NCBI RefSeq assembly: GCF_051388935.1
Contig: NZ_JBPKBI010000012.1
Span: forward strand, 124,001-188,000
DNA: 64,000 bases
DNA from: Yinghuangia sp035454725
GTDB taxonomy: Bacteria > Actinomycetota > Actinomycetes > Streptomycetales > Streptomycetaceae
Reading direction: 5' to 3'
Shown: positions 9,207 through 19,500 of the stretch, piece after piece
Layout of the letters: each line of letters opens with the position of its first letter
How positions within the stretch are numbered: the stretch's first letter is position 1
Translations under genes and position numbers: made by a program
The notes under the pieces: generated by a model
Databases searched by the model: none
Seen by the model: the letters and a program-made list of their open reading frames with translations, nothing else
Told to the model about the DNA's origin: nothing

Positions 9207-9281
9207 CCTGCCCGGCTTGGTCGTCGGCCCGCGGCTTTCGGCGGTGCCGTGTACGGCCGTCGCACCCCCCGTTGCTCTCAC

Positions 9282-9312
9282 TTGACTTGAAGTTGAGTTC
9301 AACTCCTAGTGT
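9282..9312 (+). promoter_or_regulatory. Promoter with 19-bp spacer and central dyad (MerR-type layout)
   Basis: TTGACT (9282-9287) and TAGTGT (9307-9312) are 19 bp apart, longer than the 17-bp optimum. Between them is the dyad AGTTGA-GT-TCAACT (9291-9304). An over-long spacer filled by an operator is the hallmark of MerR-family activated promoters. No MerR gene is in the window, so the regulator would act in trans. Confidence 0.5.
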
Positions 9313-9338
9313 CGTCGCATGACGAAGGGAACACAACT

Positions 9339-10163
9339 GTGACGACATTGGTGACAGGTGCAACAGGCAACACCGGCAAGCACGTTGTGGCGGAACTCGT
9401 GCGCCGGGGAGAGCGCGTCCGGGCTCTGACTCGGGACCCTGCGGCGGCTGTGGGAAGGTTCCCGGCCGAGGTGGAGATCGCAGCCGGCACCCACACGCAA
9501 CCGGACTCCCTGGACGCCGCCCTCGAAGGCGTCGACCGGCTGCACATCACGGTCACGGCGGAACTCGCCGAGGTCGGGCCGGAGTTGGTACGACGCGCGG
9601 TCGATGCGGGTGTACGGCGCATGACCGTGGTGTGGGGCGGCTGGGTGGGGCCCGTCGAGCAAGCCGTCGCGGACTCGGGTGTGGAGTGGACGCGCCTGGA
9701 ACCCCAGGAGTTCATGTCGAACACGCTGACCTGGACGGAGTCGATCCGGACCGAGGGGGTCATACGCGAGCCTTACGACTTCCCCAGTGCGCTGGTCCAC
9801 GAGGCCGACATCGGGGCGGTGGCGGCGGTCGCGCTGCTCGACGACGGTCACGCGGGCCGCGCGTACAACCTCACCGGGCCTGAGGCCCTGACCCTGCGCG
9901 AACGGATCTCGATCCTGTCCCCGGCGATCGGCCGCGACATCACGTTCGTCCCGATCACGCGCGAAGCAGCCGTCGACAGGCTCTTGGCGACCGGGGTCTC
10001 CCGTGCGGATGCCGAATTCGTCATCGGCTGGTACGCCGCACCCCCGGACGACGCCACGACCGTCGTCGACACGGTCGAACAAGTGACCGGCCGTCCGGCA
10101 CGCACGTTCACCCAGTGGGTCGCCGAGCACGCGGAACGCTTCCGGGTGCCCGCGGCCCCGTAG
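9339..10163 (+). CDS. NmrA-like NAD(P)-binding oxidoreductase
   Basis: Atypical SDR of the NmrA/azoreductase-like type, 274 residues, presumably cytosolic. The Rossmann glycine motif TGATGNTG is at residues 6-13, followed by RRGERVRALTRDP for phosphate recognition, which favours NADP(H). The GTG at 9339 has AAGGGA 8 nt upstream. A seven-codon ORF (ATG 9319) ends with a TGA overlapping this GTG. Proteins of this class act as redox sensors or reduce quinones and azo compounds; the sequence does not decide which. Confidence 0.85.
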   Translation: MTTLVTGATGNTGKHVVAELVRRGERVRALTRDPAAAVGRFPAEVEIAAGTHTQPDSLDAALEGVDRLHITVTAELAEVGPELVRRAVDAGVRRMTVVWGGWVGPVEQAVADSGVEWTRLEPQEFMSNTLTWTESIRTEGVIREPYDFPSALVHEADIGAVAAVALLDDGHAGRAYNLTGPEALTLRERISILSPAIGRDITFVPITREAAVDRLLATGVSRADAEFVIGWYAAPPDDATTVVDTVEQVTGRPARTFTQWVAEHAERFRVPAAP

Positions 10164-10380
10164 GCCGCGGCGGACCGGTGTCGGACGCCGGCACGCCGCA
10201 CGGCGCATCCGGCGTTCGACCCCTGCGGTTTCTCGGCCCGGGCGGCGACGCGCCGGGCTCGGGACGCCGTTGTCGGCTCGATGCGGGAGCCTGGAACGAT
10301 GATCGACCAACCCTGGAGCCCGATGTTTACCGACCTCACCGCGCCGGCCCGCCGGCGGACCCGACCGGAGGTGAACTGAG

Positions 10381-10818
10381 ATGGCCCACAGCGTCCAGAT
10401 CACGTTCGACTGCGCCGACCCGGCAGGGCTGTCGGCTTTCTGGGCCGAAACGCTCGGCTACCGGCTCCAGGACCCGCCCGGGGGTTTCGCGTCGTGGGAG
10501 CAGGCGTTGCAGGCGATGGGTATTCCGCCCGAAAGGCACAACGACGCCTCGGCGGTGGTGGACCCCGAGGGGGTCGGGCCGCGGTTGTTCTTCCAGAAGG
10601 TCCCGGAAGGCAAGCAGGCCAAGAACCGCGTCCACCTCGATGTACGCGCCGCTCCCGGGCTGGAGGGCGACGCCCGTATGGCGGCTCTGGAGGCGGAGGC
10701 CGAACGGCTCGTCGCGCTCGGTGCGACCAGGTTCCGACGCCACGAACCCGATCCCCCGCTCGGGGCCGGACACATTGTGATGGCCGACCCGGAAGGCAAC
10801 GAGTTCTGTCTCGATTGA
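10381..10818 (+). CDS. VOC family (glyoxalase-like) protein
   Basis: Small metal-dependent-fold protein of 145 residues with the glyoxalase/bleomycin-resistance/dioxygenase (VOC) pattern. The N-terminal module starts VQITFDCADPAGLSAFWAETLGY and the C-terminal module ends MADPEGNEFCLD. In this family these supply the His/Glu metal ligands and the final Glu-Phe-Cys signature. GGAGGTG precedes the ATG by 6-10 nt. Many such actinobacterial proteins have no known substrate, and no neighbour suggests one. An assembly gap begins 41 bp downstream. Confidence 0.85.
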   Translation: MAHSVQITFDCADPAGLSAFWAETLGYRLQDPPGGFASWEQALQAMGIPPERHNDASAVVDPEGVGPRLFFQKVPEGKQAKNRVHLDVRAAPGLEGDARMAALEAEAERLVALGATRFRRHEPDPPLGAGHIVMADPEGNEFCLD

Positions 10819-10859
10819 GTGAACGGCAGGACAGGTCTCGCCGGATGTGTGAGCGCGGG

Positions 10860-11018
10860 NNNNNNNNNNNNNNNNNNNNNNNNNNNNNNNNNNNNNNNNN
10901 NNNNNNNNNNNNNNNNNNNNNNNNNNNNNNNNNNNNNNNNNNNNNNNNNNNNNNNNNNNNNNNNNNNNNNNNNNNNNNNNNNNNNNNNNNNNNNNNNNNN
11001 NNNNNNNNNNNNNNNNNN
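10860..11018. other. Assembly gap (N run)
   Basis: There are 159 undetermined bases between the convergent VOC gene and the small secreted-protein gene. Confidence 0.99.
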
Positions 11019-11029
11019 CCTTCCTGTGG

Positions 11030-11368
11030 TTACCACCAGCCGGCACACCCCGCCCGGCTGTCACAAATGCGGAAGTACACCTTCGACTTGTCGTTGTAGG
11101 TGCCGGAATAGGCTGAGTTGACGACGCGGCCGTCCTCCGAGCGCTGCAAATAGCTCTGCGAGGGCAGCGTCGACGGACCATTCGTCCGCCAGCTTCCGTC
11201 GTAGTCGTTGCCATCCCAGTTCCACGTTTTGCACAGTGGCAGCTTGCCGCCGGCAGGGCCGTTCAAGGACGTGCAGGCCGACGCGGCGTGGGCCTGCTGC
11301 GGAACGGCCACCAAGGCCGTGGCGGCGAGCCCGAAAGCTCCCAGGATCGTGACGACTTTTTTCCTCAT
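11030..11368 (-). CDS. Small secreted cysteine-containing protein
   Basis: Exported protein of 112 residues, about 84 after processing. The Sec signal peptide has a basic start (MRKK), a hydrophobic core (GAFGLAATALVAV) and an AHA cleavage site after residue 28. The mature part is rich in Trp, Tyr, Ser and Gly, with four cysteines (32, 46, 102, 108) that could form two disulfides; it ends CAGWW. GGAGG lies 7-11 nt before the ATG. I do not recognise the family. The fold could be an inhibitor-like or surface peptide. The downstream flank is an assembly gap. Confidence 0.75.
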   Translation of the reverse strand: MRKKVVTILGAFGLAATALVAVPQQAHAASACTSLNGPAGGKLPLCKTWNWDGNDYDGSWRTNGPSTLPSQSYLQRSEDGRVVNSAYSGTYNDKSKVYFRICDSRAGCAGWW

Positions 11369-11968
11369 GCCTCTGCCTCCCCGTCATGGCGCCCGGCCGG
11401 CGCCCGACGGCGAGCCTATTGAGAGTTGGTTCGACAAGGCCCCAGGGGATTCAGCCGATTTCCGTACTCACGCACTTCCGAGCGAAACAGGAAAAAGCCG
11501 AAAGAACGCGGTATATGCACTATCGCCCGGCGATCATGAAATGCCCTGGCGAATTTCCATGACATATCCGATACCCGATCTCTCGAACAGTCCGGCGCCC
11601 CTCACCGGCATCGCCCGTCGAACGCGGCCAATATGCGGACGGCCGGCACAGCGGGCGGTGGTCGTCGGTGTCGAGGCGCAGCCGGGGTCGGGAGAGGGTG
11701 CGAGGCGGCGGCGTACCCGCCCGCCCCCGCGGTTCCGCAGGTGCGAGGGCGGTCCCGGGGGAAGGCGGCCACCGCCGCGATCATCACCGGGGCTCCGGAG
11801 TTCTCCGGAGCGGGGCAAGGACCGCGTCGGTGGGCCGCATGGGCAGTTTCAGGCGGGCTCGGTGCGGAGTACCCGGCGGGGCGAAACCGGGCGGCATGCC
11901 GGCTTCATCCGGTGAACGGTGGCATGGCGGGTGGATGAAGTGGCCAGGCCGTCAAAGCCGTTGCGTTG

Positions 11969-12097
11969 TCACGGAATCGGTGTGGTCGCTGAGTCGGTGT
12001 CACTGAGTCTGAGTCGGTGTCACGGCGTCGGCTTACGGGATCGGTTCGCGGAGTCGACGTCACAGGATCGGCGCACGGAATCGGTGTCACGGAGTCC
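11969..12097. repeat. Degenerate 13-14-bp tandem repeat at the tleC 3' end
   Basis: About nine imperfect units of consensus ACGGAGTCGGTGTC (for example ACGGAATCGGTGT, GAGTCGGTGTC, ACGGGATCGGTTC) run up to and across the prenyltransferase stop codon (12087-12089). The rest of the 11369-11968 spacer shows no gene I can support. Confidence 0.7.
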
Positions 12098-13280
12098 GCG
12101 GCGGGGCGGGGATGTCGGCCGCGCGGTAGGTGCCGGGGGCCACGTAGACGGCGAATCGGGGGGAGTCGCCGCCGCGGTAGGAGATGAAGTTCTGGGTGAG
12201 CGTGTGGGCCAGGGGGCGGTCCGCGAGTGCGTCCAGCAGGTCGGTGTACGGCTTCGCCGCGGCCGAGCCTTCACCGCGCAGGAAGGCCGCCACGCGGTCG
12301 CGGGCCGCCTCGTCGTTGTCATGGACGGGGATGAGGGGGATGTAGAGCGTGGCGCCGGGCAGGTCGTGCCGGGAGTCGAGGCTGTAGGCGGTCACGGGCG
12401 GCTTGCGCTGCCAGGCGGGCGCGTCGTGGGGGCCGTTGATCTCCCGCAGGGCGCGCGCGAACAAACCTGGCACGTGGTCGTGGGCGACGGCCGACTTGGC
12501 GTCGATCTCCTCGGGGGACGCTCCGGAATGGGCGGTGAAGACCTGGGCGCGGAAGTCGTCGCCGCCGAGGAGATCCACGGCGACGGCCACGGGCTCATGG
12601 GCCGCGTCGAAGGTGCCGCCCAAGTGGTCGGCCAGGGTCTGCCAGGGGCGTTCCAGTCCCAGCCGGACCATGGCCTCACGGGTGCGGTGCGCGGACTGCT
12701 CGCGCCCGCCGACGGCGGGGTTGAGGTAGACCTTGTACTGGTGTCGGCCGTCGGGTCGCCAGGCGACGGCGTGCGACACGGAGAAGTAGCCCTGGGGTGC
12801 GTCGGTGGTGAACAGGTCCTCGATGCGTGCCAGGCGGTCGACACAGACGCCCGCCCGGTCGGCCAGGCGGCGCGTGAGAGCCATGCCGTCCCGCATCCGG
12901 GAGTGGGCGGTGCCGTCGCCCGGGCTTTCGAGGGACAGGCGGACGGCGGTCCTGCCGTCCACCCACGCGACGGAGAGCTCGAACGGCATGCCGTCGATCG
13001 AGACCCAGCAGGCTCGTTCGGGCGGTGAGCCGACGGGCTGCCGGCCCCACGGGTGGGTCAGTTCGTCGACGAGCGCGCGGATTTCGTCGCGGCTCGTGCC
13101 GTTGAGGCCCAGGCTCTCGTGGGCGCGCCACACCTGGTCGCCGGCGATCTCCGCGTAGGTGTCGGTGGGTCGGTAGCGCGTGGAGTCGAACCGCAGCGGG
13201 CGTCCGATCATTTCGGCGATCACGCCCGAGCCGGGAGGGAACGCTGCCTGCGTCAGGGTGTCAGGGTTGTGCGCTGCCAT
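12087..13280 (-). CDS. tleC: DMATS-type indole prenyltransferase (TleC-like)
   Basis: Soluble, metal-independent aromatic prenyltransferase with the ABBA fold, 397 residues. Residues K183-P188 (KVYLNP) and 313-318 (YIPLIP), plus the C-terminal LTQNFISYR, resemble the diphosphate- and substrate-binding strands of tryptophan dimethylallyltransferases. In teleocidin biosynthesis TleC attaches a geranyl group to C7 of indolactam V; relatives LtxC (lyngbyatoxin) and MpnD (pendolmycin) do the same job with C10 or C5 donors. GGGGAG lies 7 nt before the ATG. It is divergent from the NRPS gene across a 273-bp spacer. Donor length (C5 or C10) cannot be read from sequence, but the methyltransferase in the cluster favours geranyl. 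Confidence 0.85.
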   Translation of the reverse strand: MAAHNPDTLTQAAFPPGSGVIAEMIGRPLRFDSTRYRPTDTYAEIAGDQVWRAHESLGLNGTSRDEIRALVDELTHPWGRQPVGSPPERACWVSIDGMPFELSVAWVDGRTAVRLSLESPGDGTAHSRMRDGMALTRRLADRAGVCVDRLARIEDLFTTDAPQGYFSVSHAVAWRPDGRHQYKVYLNPAVGGREQSAHRTREAMVRLGLERPWQTLADHLGGTFDAAHEPVAVAVDLLGGDDFRAQVFTAHSGASPEEIDAKSAVAHDHVPGLFARALREINGPHDAPAWQRKPPVTAYSLDSRHDLPGATLYIPLIPVHDNDEAARDRVAAFLRGEGSAAAKPYTDLLDALADRPLAHTLTQNFISYRGGDSPRFAVYVAPGTYRAADIPAPPRTP

Positions 13281-13479
13281 GAATGGTCTCCCCGTCGTTG
13301 GCTGTGGGTCGCTGTCGGTGGCGAGGGGCGTCGTCGTGGCCGAGCGCGGCGTTTGCGGCCCCGCGTGCGCGGGGCCTGCCCGCGCGTCGGAGCCCGGTCC
13401 GGGGATCCGCCGGGGCTCTCCCCCGCTCCTTGAGCATCACCCATCGTACCTATACACTCACATGGAGTAAAAACAGTTT

Positions 13480-13544
13480 GGTTGCGATAGGCAACCCCAA
13501 TGGCCCATCCCCACCGGGCCTTTCCGGTGGCCCGCGCAAAGGAG
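13480..13544 (+). promoter_or_regulatory. tleA leader with overlapping hairpins and strong RBS
   Basis: In the tleC-tleA divergent spacer, hairpin GGTTGC-GATAG-GCAACC (13480-13496) is followed by CCACCGG-GCCTTT-CCGGTGG (13511-13530). The second competes with an alternative GGCCC/GGGCC pairing (13503-13507 with 13516-13520). AAAGGAG (13538-13544) then precedes the GTG start by 9 nt. Upstream, the A+T-rich segment CCTATACAC (13449-13457) is the best promoter candidate, but its spacing to TTGAGC is short (15 bp). Confidence 0.4.
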
Positions 13545-13553
13545 ATCCGGCCC

Positions 13554-16500
13554 GTGCGCCATCGGCAGTCCTCCACCGATGCTCCGCTTCGCCCCGCGTC
13601 TCCGCCCGCGACTGTCGCCTCCGAAACCCTGGTGGAGGCTTTCGGCCGCCATGTGGCCCGCACACCGGACGCCGTCGCGGTGGTCGGTGCCGACAGGTTG
13701 CTGACCTATGGCCGGCTCGACGCGGACGCCGACCGGCTGGCCCGGCGGCTGATCGCCCGCGGAGTGCGGCCGGGTTCCCGCGTCGCGGTCCTGATGGAGC
13801 GTTCGGCGGAGCTCGTCGTCGCGTTCCTGGCCGTCGTGAAGGCCGGCGCCGGTTATGTGCCGCTCGACCACCGGGAGCCGGCCTCGCGGTTGAAGTGGAT
13901 GGTGGAGCAGACCGGGGCGTGTGTGCTGCTGACGGACGACGGCGGCCCGAGCCCCGGGATCGCCGAGGGCCCCGGCGTGCTGCCGGTGGGCGGGTTCCCG
14001 AAGCAGGGCACGAACGAGCGCCCCCCGGCCCTTCCCCCGGGCCACGTGCGGCAGCTGGCCTATGTGATGTTCACGTCCGGTTCCACCGGCGTCCCCAAGG
14101 GCGTCGCGGTGACCCACGAGAACATCGTCGGCCTGGCGCAGGATCGGGCGTGGCGCAGCGGCGCGCACGAGCGAGTGCTGCTGCATTCGCCCCACGCCTT
14201 CGACGCGTCCACGTACGAGCTGTGGGTCCCGTTGCTGTCCGGGGGCACGGTCGTGGTGGCGCCGCCGGGTCCGCTCGACGCGCACGCGGTCGCCGCCGCG
14301 GTGCGGGACGCGCGGATCACCGGGCTGTGGGTGACGGCCGGGTTGTTCTCGGTGCTGGCGGAGGAGGAGCCGGGCTGCTTCGCCAGGCTGCGCGAGGTGT
14401 GGACGGGCGGAGACGTGGTCGCGCCGGCCGCCGTACGCCAGGTGCTGCGCGCGTGTCCGGAGATCACTGTCGTCAACGGCTATGGGCCGACCGAGACGAC
14501 CACGTTCGCCACGTGCCACGCGGTGGCCGACGCCGAGGCCGTCCGTGCGTCGGTGCCCATCGGCGCGGCGATGGCGGGGATGCGCGCGGTGGTTCTGGAC
14601 CCTGCGTTGCGGCGTGTGCCGCCGGGCGAGGTGGGCGAGCTGTATTTGGGCGGTTCGGGTCTCGCGCGCGGTTACTGGGATCAGCCGGGGCTCACCGCCG
14701 AGCGCTTCGTCGCCGACCCTCTGGGCGAGCCGGGCGAGCGGCTGTTCCGCACGGGCGACCTGGTCAGGTACGGGCCGGGCGATGTGCTGGAGTTCGTCGG
14801 CCGGGGCGACGACCAGGTCAAGATCCGCGGCTTCCGGGTGGATCCCGGCGAGGTGGAGGCCGTGCTGTCGCGGCACCCGGGCGTGGCGCGGGCGGCGGTG
14901 ACGGTACGCGAGGACCGGCCCGGGCACCCGCGCATCGTCGGGTATGTGCTTCCCGCGCAGGCTCCGGCGGGGGCACAGAACCATGGGCCGGCCCGGGAAC
15001 CCGGCCCGGCCCGGCATGCCGCCCAGGCCGATCCGGTCGACGAGTGGCGGCGCGTCTACGACTCGCTTTACCGCGACGCGGCGTCGAAGCCCGCGGGCGG
15101 CGACTTCTCCGGTTGGAACAGCAGTTACGACGGCCGGCCTCTCCCGGCCGAGCAGATGCTGGAGTGGCGCGACACGACGGTGGCGCGCATCCGCGAGCTG
15201 CGTCCGCGCCGGGTCCTGGAGATCGGTGTCGGCACCGGTCTGCTGATGGCCGCGCTCGCCCCGCACTGTGAGTCCTACTGGGGTACGGACTTCTCGGGCC
15301 CGGTCGTCGAGGCGCTGCGGGCCCAGGTGCGCCGGGATGCCGGGTTGGCGGGCCGCGTCGAGTTGAGCACGCGCACCGCCGACGACGTCGAGGGGCTGCC
15401 TCGCGGCTTCTTCGACACGGTGGTCGTCAACTCGGTGACGCAGTACTTCCCGGACGCGGAGTACCTGGGTGATGTCCTGGCCAAGGCCGTCGACCTGCTG
15501 GTTCCCGGCGGTTCGGTATTCGTGGGTGACGTGCGCAACCTCCGGTCGCTGCGCACGTTCCACACCGATGTCCGGTTGCGTCGACCGGACCTGCCCGGCG
15601 ATCCCCGTGCCGTCCTCGCGGCGGTCGAGCACAGTGTGGCCCGGGAGAAGGAACTGCTGGTCGACCCGGCGTACTTCACCGGCCTGGCCCAGGCGGCGCC
15701 CGCGATCGGCGGCTGCGAGGTGCGGGTGAAGCGGGGGCGGTTCGTCAACGAGCTCACGCGCTACCGGTACGACGCCGTCCTGCGCAAAGGGCCGGATCCC
15801 GGTGGTGTGACCGCCGCCCGGGAGCTGCGCTGGGGCACGGATGTCGCCGACCTCGGGGAACTGGCCCGCCACATCCGCCCCGGGGACATCCGGGTGACCG
15901 GCGTGCCCGACGGGCGGCTGCTTCCCGTCACCCGCGCGCTGCGGGCGATCCGTGACGGCGGTCCAGTGCAGCCCTTGTCGGCGGGCGACGACGCGGATTT
16001 CACGTTGCTGGAGGAGTTCCACGCGCTCGCGGACGAGACCGGTCTGCGGGCCTCCGCGTGCTGGTCCTCGGGCGGCGACGACACTTTCGACGTCCTGCTG
16101 ACCTCCCGTCGTCCCGGGTACGCCCCGGGGCACACCGGCCCACCGGGCGGGCGCGACGTATCCTCGCTGGTCAACACCCCTTCGACCACGCGGGCCACCG
16201 ACGCGCTGCTCGCGTCGATCCGGGCGTTTCTGCGCGATCGGCTCCCGGAGTACCTGATGCCGTCGGCGACGGTCGTGCTGGATTCCCTGCCGCTGACCGC
16301 GCACGGCAAGGTGGACCGGCGCCGCCTGCCCGCTCCGGATCTGGGATCCGCCGACGACGGACGGGCGCCGCGCGACCCGTTGGAACAGCTGTTGTGCGAG
16401 CTGTTCGCCGACATCCTGGGCGTCGCCGGGGTGGGCATCGACGACAGTTTCCTGGCGCTCGGCGGGCACTCCCTGTCCGCGACCCGTCTGATCACCCGGC

Positions 16501-19500
16501 TGCGTTCGCGGCTCGGCGTCGATCTCGCGGTGCGCTGCGTCTTCGAGTCCCCCACCGTCGTCGGCCTGGCCGAGCGGGTGCGCCGCGCCTCGGCGGGCGA
16601 CCGGCCGCCGCTGGTGCCCATGCCCCGGCCCCGCGAACTGCCGTTGTCGTTCGCGCAGCGCCGCCTGTGGTTCCTCGAACGCCTGGAGAAGCACGGCGCC
16701 GCGTATCACGTCCCGCTGGTCGTGGACCTGCACGGGCCCGTGGACACCGCCGCCCTGCACGGGGCCCTCGGCGATCTCGCGGTCCGGCACGAGAGCCTGC
16801 GGACGGTCTTCCCGGAGACCGACGGAGTGCCCCGGCAGCGCGTCCTGCACGGCGCGCGACCGGAGTTGGCGGTCTGCGAGGTCGCGCCCGAGGTGTTGGA
16901 TACGGCGTTGCACGACGAGGTACTCCGCGGCTTCGACCTCGCCCGTGAACTCCCCTTGCGGGCCCGGCTCTTCACCACGGGCCCCGACCGGCACACGCTG
17001 ATTCTGACGGTTCATCACATCGCTTGCGACGGCTGGTCGTTGCCGCTGCTGTGGAACGATCTGGCCACCGCCTACACCGCACGGTGCGCGGGTGCGGCGC
17101 CGGACTGGCCGGCGCTCCCGGTGCAGTACGCCGACTACGCGCTGTGGCAGCGGTGCCTTTTGGGGCGCGAGGAGGATGCGGACAGTGTCGCCGCCCGCCA
17201 ACTCGCGTACTGGAAAAGCACGTTGGCCGACCTGCCGGAGCGCGTGGAGCTGCCCGCAGACCGGCCGCGCCCGCCGATCGCGTCGCATCGCGGCGACACC
17301 GTGCACTTCACGGTCGACGCCGACCTGCACCGCCGCGTGAGCGCACTCGCCGAACGCTTCGGCGTGAGCGTGTTCATGGTCCTGCACGCGGCGCTGGCCG
17401 CGTTGCTGACCAAGGTGGGCGCGGGCACCGACATCGCGGTCGGCACGCCGGTCGCGGGCCGCACCGACCAGGCACTCGACCCGCTGGTCGGGTTCTTCGT
17501 CAACACGCTGGTGCTGCGCACGGACACCTCGGGTGATCCCGAATTCGGCGAGCTGCTGGGCCGCGTACGCGAGACCGACCTGGGCGCGTTCGCCCACCAG
17601 GACCTACCGTTCGAACGCCTCGTGGACGTGCTGGCCCCGCCCCGTGACCTCGCCCACCACCCGCTCTTCCAGGTGCTGCTCGCACTGCAGAACACGCCCG
17701 AGGCCGTCCCCGCGTTACCGGGCCTGGACGCCCGGGAGCGCACGGTCGACACCGGGGCGTGCAGGTTCGACCTCTCGGTGAGCCTGCGGGAACGCCACGG
17801 CGACGACCGCACGCCGCAGGGGATGGACGCGGTGGCCGAGTTCAGCACCGACTTGTTCGACCGGGTCACCGTCGAACGACTCATGCATCGCCTTACCGGC
17901 CTGCTCGACACGGTCACGACCGCCCCCGCGACGCGCCTGTCCGCCCTCGACGTCCTGCTGCCGCACGAGCGCGCGCAACTCCTGGCGCACACCGAGGCCG
18001 GAGCGCCCGACGTGCCGGCCCGCACACTGCCTGAACTGTTCGAGGCGCAGGTCCGCCGGGCACCCCAGGCGACCGCGCTGCGGTACGACGACGCCGAAGC
18101 GCCGGTGCGGTCCGTGACATACCAGGAGCTGAACGCGTGCGCGAACCAGCTCGCGCGGCTGCTCATCGGCCTGGGCGTGGGCCCGGAGCGTTCGGTGGCC
18201 ATCGCGCTGCCGCGCACTCCGGACTCGGTGGTGGCCACCCTCGCGGTGACGAAAGCGGGCGGGGCCTATGTGCCCGTGGACGCGCACTACCCCCCGGCAC
18301 GGCTGCGGGCCATGATCGACGAAACCGCGCCGACGCTGCTGCTGACGGATTCCGCCACCGCGGCCCGGATGCCCGACGCCCCCGGGGTGACGCGGCTCCT
18401 GCTGGACAGCCCCGAGACCCGGCGGGAGGTGCGGCGGCAGCGCGACACCGACATCGGGGACGCCGAACGCCTGTGCCCCCTCGCGCCCACTAACCCCGCG
18501 TACGTCATCTTCACGTCGGGCTCCACCGGCCGGCCCAAGGCGGTCGTGGTGACCCACACCGGGATCGCGAGCCTCGTGGAGACTCAGCGCCGCCTCTTCG
18601 GTGTCACGCCCGGCAGCCGTGTCCTCCAGTTCGCCTCGCACAGCTTCGACGGGGCGGTGTGGGAGGTGTGCGGCACCCTCCTGACGGGCGCCACGCTGAT
18701 CCTGGCGCCGCCCGAAGTGACAGCCCCCGGGCCCGAGTTGGTCGCTCTGGTCGCACGCCGGAAGGTCACGCACGCCACCTTGCCGCCGGCCGCGTTGTCG
18801 GCGATGGACCCCTCGGACCTGCCGTCGCTGACCACGATGATCGTGTCCGGTGAAGCGCTGCCGGAGGAGAAGGCGAGGCAGTGGTCGCCCGGCCGGCGCC
18901 TCATCAACGGCTACGGGCCCACCGAGACGACGGTGTGCGCGACGCTCAGCGCCCCGCTGCCGGGCTCATCCGGCAGCGGGGCACCGCCGCCGATCGGCCG
19001 GCCCACGGTCGGGGTCCGGGCGTACGTCCTCGACCGCGACCTGCGCCTGGTGCCGCCCGGGGTGGCCGGTGAACTGCACATCGCCGGCGCCGGGCCGGCG
19101 CGCGGCTATCTGAACCTGCCGGGCCTGACCGCGGAGCGGTTCGTCGCGGATCCGTTCGGTGCGCCGGGCACGCGGATGTACCGCAGCGGGGACGTGGCCC
19201 GTTGGAATGCCGACGGAGAACTGGAGTTCATCGGCCGCGCCGACGGCCAGCTCAAGATCCGGGGCTTCCGAATCGAGCCCGGCGAGATCGAGGCCGTCCT
19301 CGGCGGCCACCCCGATGTGGGCCAGGCCGTCGTGGTCCCCAGGCCGGATCCGCGCGGCGACACCACCCTCGTCGCCTACGCGGTGCCCGTGCCGGGCGTG
19401 CGTCTCGACGGTGCACTGTTGCGCGCCCATCTCGCCGGGCTGTTGCCGGCGTACATGGTGCCTGCCGTGGTGCTCACGCCGGACGCGCTGCCCCTGACCC

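Noticed and set aside
13500..13553. ATG 13500 as start of tleA
   Set aside because: No ribosome binding site; GTG 13554 has AAAGGAG at 9 nt and starts just before the first adenylation motif.
13458..17597. Very long open frame antisense to tleA
   Set aside because: High GC leaves antisense frames open; the encoded protein has no family motif and the sense strand carries complete NRPS domains.
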